64,000 nucleotides of DNA from CAUTUX01 sp963542015 (GTDB lineage: Bacteria; Bacillota; Clostridia; Christensenellales; CAG-917): positions 1-64,000 of the forward strand of contig CAUTUX010000003.1 in NCBI GenBank assembly GCA_963542015.1, in the 5' to 3' direction. The notes beneath the pieces were generated by a model. The model did no database searches and had not been told where the DNA came from. It worked only from the letters and a program-made list of their open reading frames with translations. Position 1 is the first letter of the stretch. Each line of letters opens with the position of its first letter. The position numbers and the translations under genes were made by a program. Positions 62,008-64,000 of the stretch are shown piece after piece.

Positions 62008-63369
62008 ATGCCTCTAAGTACTTTTGAAAAGCATTTAAAAAAAGACTGCTCTGTCTCTTTTCATATGCCTGGTCACAAAAAAAACTTTGGACTTTTCAAA
62101 TATTTAAAACGAATTAACGGTATGTTAGACACTACCGAAACATTGAAAACTGATAACCTCTACCAATCTGAAAATATCATATTAAACCTAAAAACTAGAC
62201 TGGCAGATGAATATTCCGCCATCAAATCGTATCCACTAATTAACGGCACAACTTCAGGGATCCTATCATGTATTGGACTGTTAGATTCTAACTGCAAAGT
62301 TTTAATTGATAAATTTTCACATAGGTGCGTTTACAACGGGTGTGAAATAAATAAAATAGACTTCGATTTTATTCCAAAAAATGAGAATGAGATAGATTAT
62401 ATAGCTCTTGAGAAAATGACATTAAATCAAAACTACTCAGCCGTAATTGCTACTACTCCAGATTACTTTGGAAGGTTAATAAATTTAGAAAACCTACATT
62501 CATTCTGCATTAAACATAACTTATTTTTATTTGTCGACTATGCTCACGGTGCACATCTACACACACTTGATATCGAAAAAAAATATTTACAAATAAATAG
62601 CGATATAAGCGTTACAAGTTTACACAAAACCTTACCGACATTTACCTCAACATCTCTAATTAATGTTTACAGCAAAAGTATAGACATGAAAAAATTAGAA
62701 AAAAATCTCGCCACATACCAGACAAGTAGCCCTTCATTTCCATTGATTGCAAGTATTGACTGCTATCTGAATCTTTCAAAACAATTTGTTTCAAATCAAT
62801 ATAAAAAAATTATAGCTAATATAAATAGAATACTTACGAAAACAAACGGATTAGAATGCCTAAAAGTGTATATAAATGATGACCCAACAAGAATTATTAT
62901 TTCTACAGCAAACACTAATATTACTGGTCAAATGCTATTAAAAAAACTGTCAGATGTTGGTATTGAGTGTGAAATGGCGACCTTTGATTCGGTTATCTGT
63001 ATAGCTTCCATTGGAAATACAAAATATGATTTTTCAAAGCTTTATAATGCACTAAAACAAATTGATGCCACACTAACAAAAATTTCGCCCACTCAAAATA
63101 CAATTTGCACTGCTCCCCCCAAGAGTCGCTTCCCAACATATGCAGTATCTCACAGTATCTATGAACTAATTGACATTGATAAGTGTTTGGGAAAAATCTC
63201 AAAAGATTATATAAGTATTTATCCGCCAAACCAACCCCTTTGTATACCTGGACAAATTATTGACGATGTTTTTATTCATAATTTTAAAATTGCAAAAGCT
63301 ACTAGTTTAACTATTTTTGCTGATTATTCAGATATTATCAATTCAAAAATCGCAGTACTAACCGACTAA
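62008..63369 (+). CDS. Orn/Lys/Arg decarboxylase-family PLP enzyme
   Basis: 453 residues. 'FHMPGHKKNFG' is the family opening, 'DNLYQSENIILNLKTRLADEYSA' corresponds to the D-D-L-H-x-P-x-G-x-I region but degenerate, 'PLINGTTSGILSCIGLL', 'FVDYAHGAHLH' (PLP-binding Asp) and 'VTSLHKTLPTFTSTSLI' (PLP-binding Lys) follow. A short C-terminal domain has 'EYEMA'-like 'GIECEMA'. It probably decarboxylates a basic amino acid or acts in polyamine synthesis, complementing polyamine uptake in the window. The changed 'DNLYQSENI' may alter specificity. mRNA predicted leaderless. Confidence 0.85.
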   Translation: MPLSTFEKHLKKDCSVSFHMPGHKKNFGLFKYLKRINGMLDTTETLKTDNLYQSENIILNLKTRLADEYSAIKSYPLINGTTSGILSCIGLLDSNCKVLIDKFSHRCVYNGCEINKIDFDFIPKNENEIDYIALEKMTLNQNYSAVIATTPDYFGRLINLENLHSFCIKHNLFLFVDYAHGAHLHTLDIEKKYLQINSDISVTSLHKTLPTFTSTSLINVYSKSIDMKKLEKNLATYQTSSPSFPLIASIDCYLNLSKQFVSNQYKKIIANINRILTKTNGLECLKVYINDDPTRIIISTANTNITGQMLLKKLSDVGIECEMATFDSVICIASIGNTKYDFSKLYNALKQIDATLTKISPTQNTICTAPPKSRFPTYAVSHSIYELIDIDKCLGKISKDYISIYPPNQPLCIPGQIIDDVFIHNFKIAKATSLTIFADYSDIINSKIAVLTD

Positions 63370-63470
63370 TTGTTCACTAGAGGAACAAAACAAATCCATT
63401 AAGCTTCTACAAAATCAATAAGCCTAACTAACGGTTGGAGAAAAATCTATTAACTGCTAAAACAGACGCA

Positions 63471-63611
63471 ATGAAAAATTTTAATAAAAACTACTTGAAT
63501 CTCAGATTTACTCAAGTTAATTATGTGATGGCTACAGCTCAAGAATGGAATTACATCCCAAGCGTGAAATATTTAATCGATTATTGTCATAAGCAAACTG
63601 CTAATTACTAA
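63471..63611 (+). CDS. doubtful 46-residue reading frame
   Basis: ATG 63471 to TAA 63609-63611. The peptide, with 'VMATAQEWNYIPSVKYLIDYC', looks more protein-like than chance, but no ribosome site precedes it and I know no relative. It may be the tail of a decayed gene. The other bases between 63370 and 63638 show only a short hairpin TTGTTC/GAACAA after the decarboxylase stop. Confidence 0.2.
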   Translation: MKNFNKNYLNLRFTQVNYVMATAQEWNYIPSVKYLIDYCHKQTANY

Positions 63612-63638
63612 AGACCTCATCCTTACTATCTTTTATAA

Positions 63639-64000
63639 CTACATACTGCTCCAACAATTTTTTTTCATAAACTCAAAAAGAGCAGTTTCGTTATTTTCAT
63701 CATAATATTTCATAAGTAAGTTTTTAAATTTCGAAATGTCCTTTTCAGGAATAACTAAAAGACCTCCTCCGTGAGATATTAGGTAGTGATTAGCAAAAAT
63801 AATAGCTGCTCTTTTATTACCATCAAGAAAAATCTGCATCTTCATGCAATAAAGACATAATTTAATTGCAACATCAATTGCATCAACATTTTCTTCAATA
63901 ATTTCTTTTATTTTATTTTCAACATCTGTCTCGTTTGGTAATGGAGGTATATATGATGAGCCACTTGTCGTAATTGGAACGCCTCTAATCCGACCTCCAT
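63639..64000 (-). CDS. Fic-like protein, partial at edge
   Basis: C-terminal part, about 120 residues, open at the window edge; the frame continues upstream of the internal Met at 63845 to base 64000. It aligns end to end with the Fic-like protein at 11799: 'GGRIRGVPIT', 'GSSYIPPLPNETDV', 'CMKMQIFLDGNKRAAIIFANHYLI', 'LLVIPEKDISKFK', and the same C-terminal 'FMKKNCW'. The core motif again has Gln where Fic enzymes have the catalytic His (M-Q-I-F-L-D-G-N-K-R). A paralogue about 52 kb away suggests a mobile or duplicated family in this genome. Confidence 0.85.
   Translation of the reverse strand, partial: GGRIRGVPITTSGSSYIPPLPNETDVENKIKEIIEENVDAIDVAIKLCLYCMKMQIFLDGNKRAAIIFANHYLISHGGGLLVIPEKDISKFKNLLMKYYDENNETALFEFMKKNCWSSM

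Noticed and set aside
63370..63611. Real small gene after the decarboxylase
   Set aside because: The 46-codon frame lacks a ribosome site and known relatives. Kept only as a doubtful entry.

Overview
The window reads as a chromosomal segment of a low-G+C anaerobic Firmicute, most likely an uncultured gut Clostridia-type lineage. The signs are A/T-rich coding, strong GGAGG-type ribosome sites, the clostridial SCIFF peptide with its radical SAM maturase, a Rex redox repressor, formate-tetrahydrofolate ligase, indolepyruvate:ferredoxin oxidoreductase, and fusions such as RsmD-CoaD and FolB-FolK. No rRNA is seen. There is one tRNA gene, a tRNA-Arg(CCU).

Region 1 to about 17 kb is accessory. It holds small uncharacterised proteins, two ATPases of the DUF4143 type, two lipoproteins (one with BspA-type leucine-rich repeats, one with a Listeria-Bacteroides repeat and a T15 tract inside its promoter), a Fic-like protein lacking the catalytic His, and tandem DNA repeats. 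Its centre is a tight five-gene minus-strand operon (11477 down to 4738): prokaryotic viperin (radical SAM) with an extra C-terminal domain, a CARF-like protein without effector domain, a sigma-70-like protein, a UPF1-type SF1 helicase and a 483-residue protein of unknown function. No CRISPR array or cas gene is near. This is the best candidate for an undescribed, probably antiviral, system.

From 17 to 28 kb come an N-acetylhexosamine 1-kinase-like enzyme, ribosomal protein S20, a protein joining an RNA polymerase alpha-CTD-like domain to WG repeats, a large exported protein, a LOG-family protein and a polyamine uptake operon (cupin regulator, potA, potB, potC, potD). From 28.8 to 34.7 kb a minus-strand run joins adenine deaminase, a formate/nitrite channel and folate synthesis (folC, folE, folP, folB-folK). 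Next are a FakA-like protein, 6-phosphofructokinase and the lysine operon asd-dapA-dapB, in which DapB carries a C-terminal ACT region.

From 50.6 down to 40.8 kb a long minus-strand operon runs aconitase-like hydratase, acyl-CoA ligase, IorA, IorB, PaaK, an ACT protein, 5-formyl-THF cyclo-ligase, RsmD-CoaD and a coiled-coil protein. A structured RNA gene with a 16-bp closing helix (50.9-51.07 kb) separates it from a second SF1 helicase with a C-terminal nuclease-like domain, which sits beside the tRNA-Arg gene. The right part carries a HAD phosphatase, a GH3 glycosidase, mgsA-rex, the SCIFF peptide and its maturase, formate-THF ligase, an Orn/Lys/Arg-decarboxylase-fold enzyme, and, cut by the edge, a second Fic paralogue with the same His-to-Gln change.

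A recurring regulatory theme is that at least five genes have a good -10 element ending only 6-7 nt before the start codon and no clear Shine-Dalgarno sequence, which predicts leaderless mRNAs.
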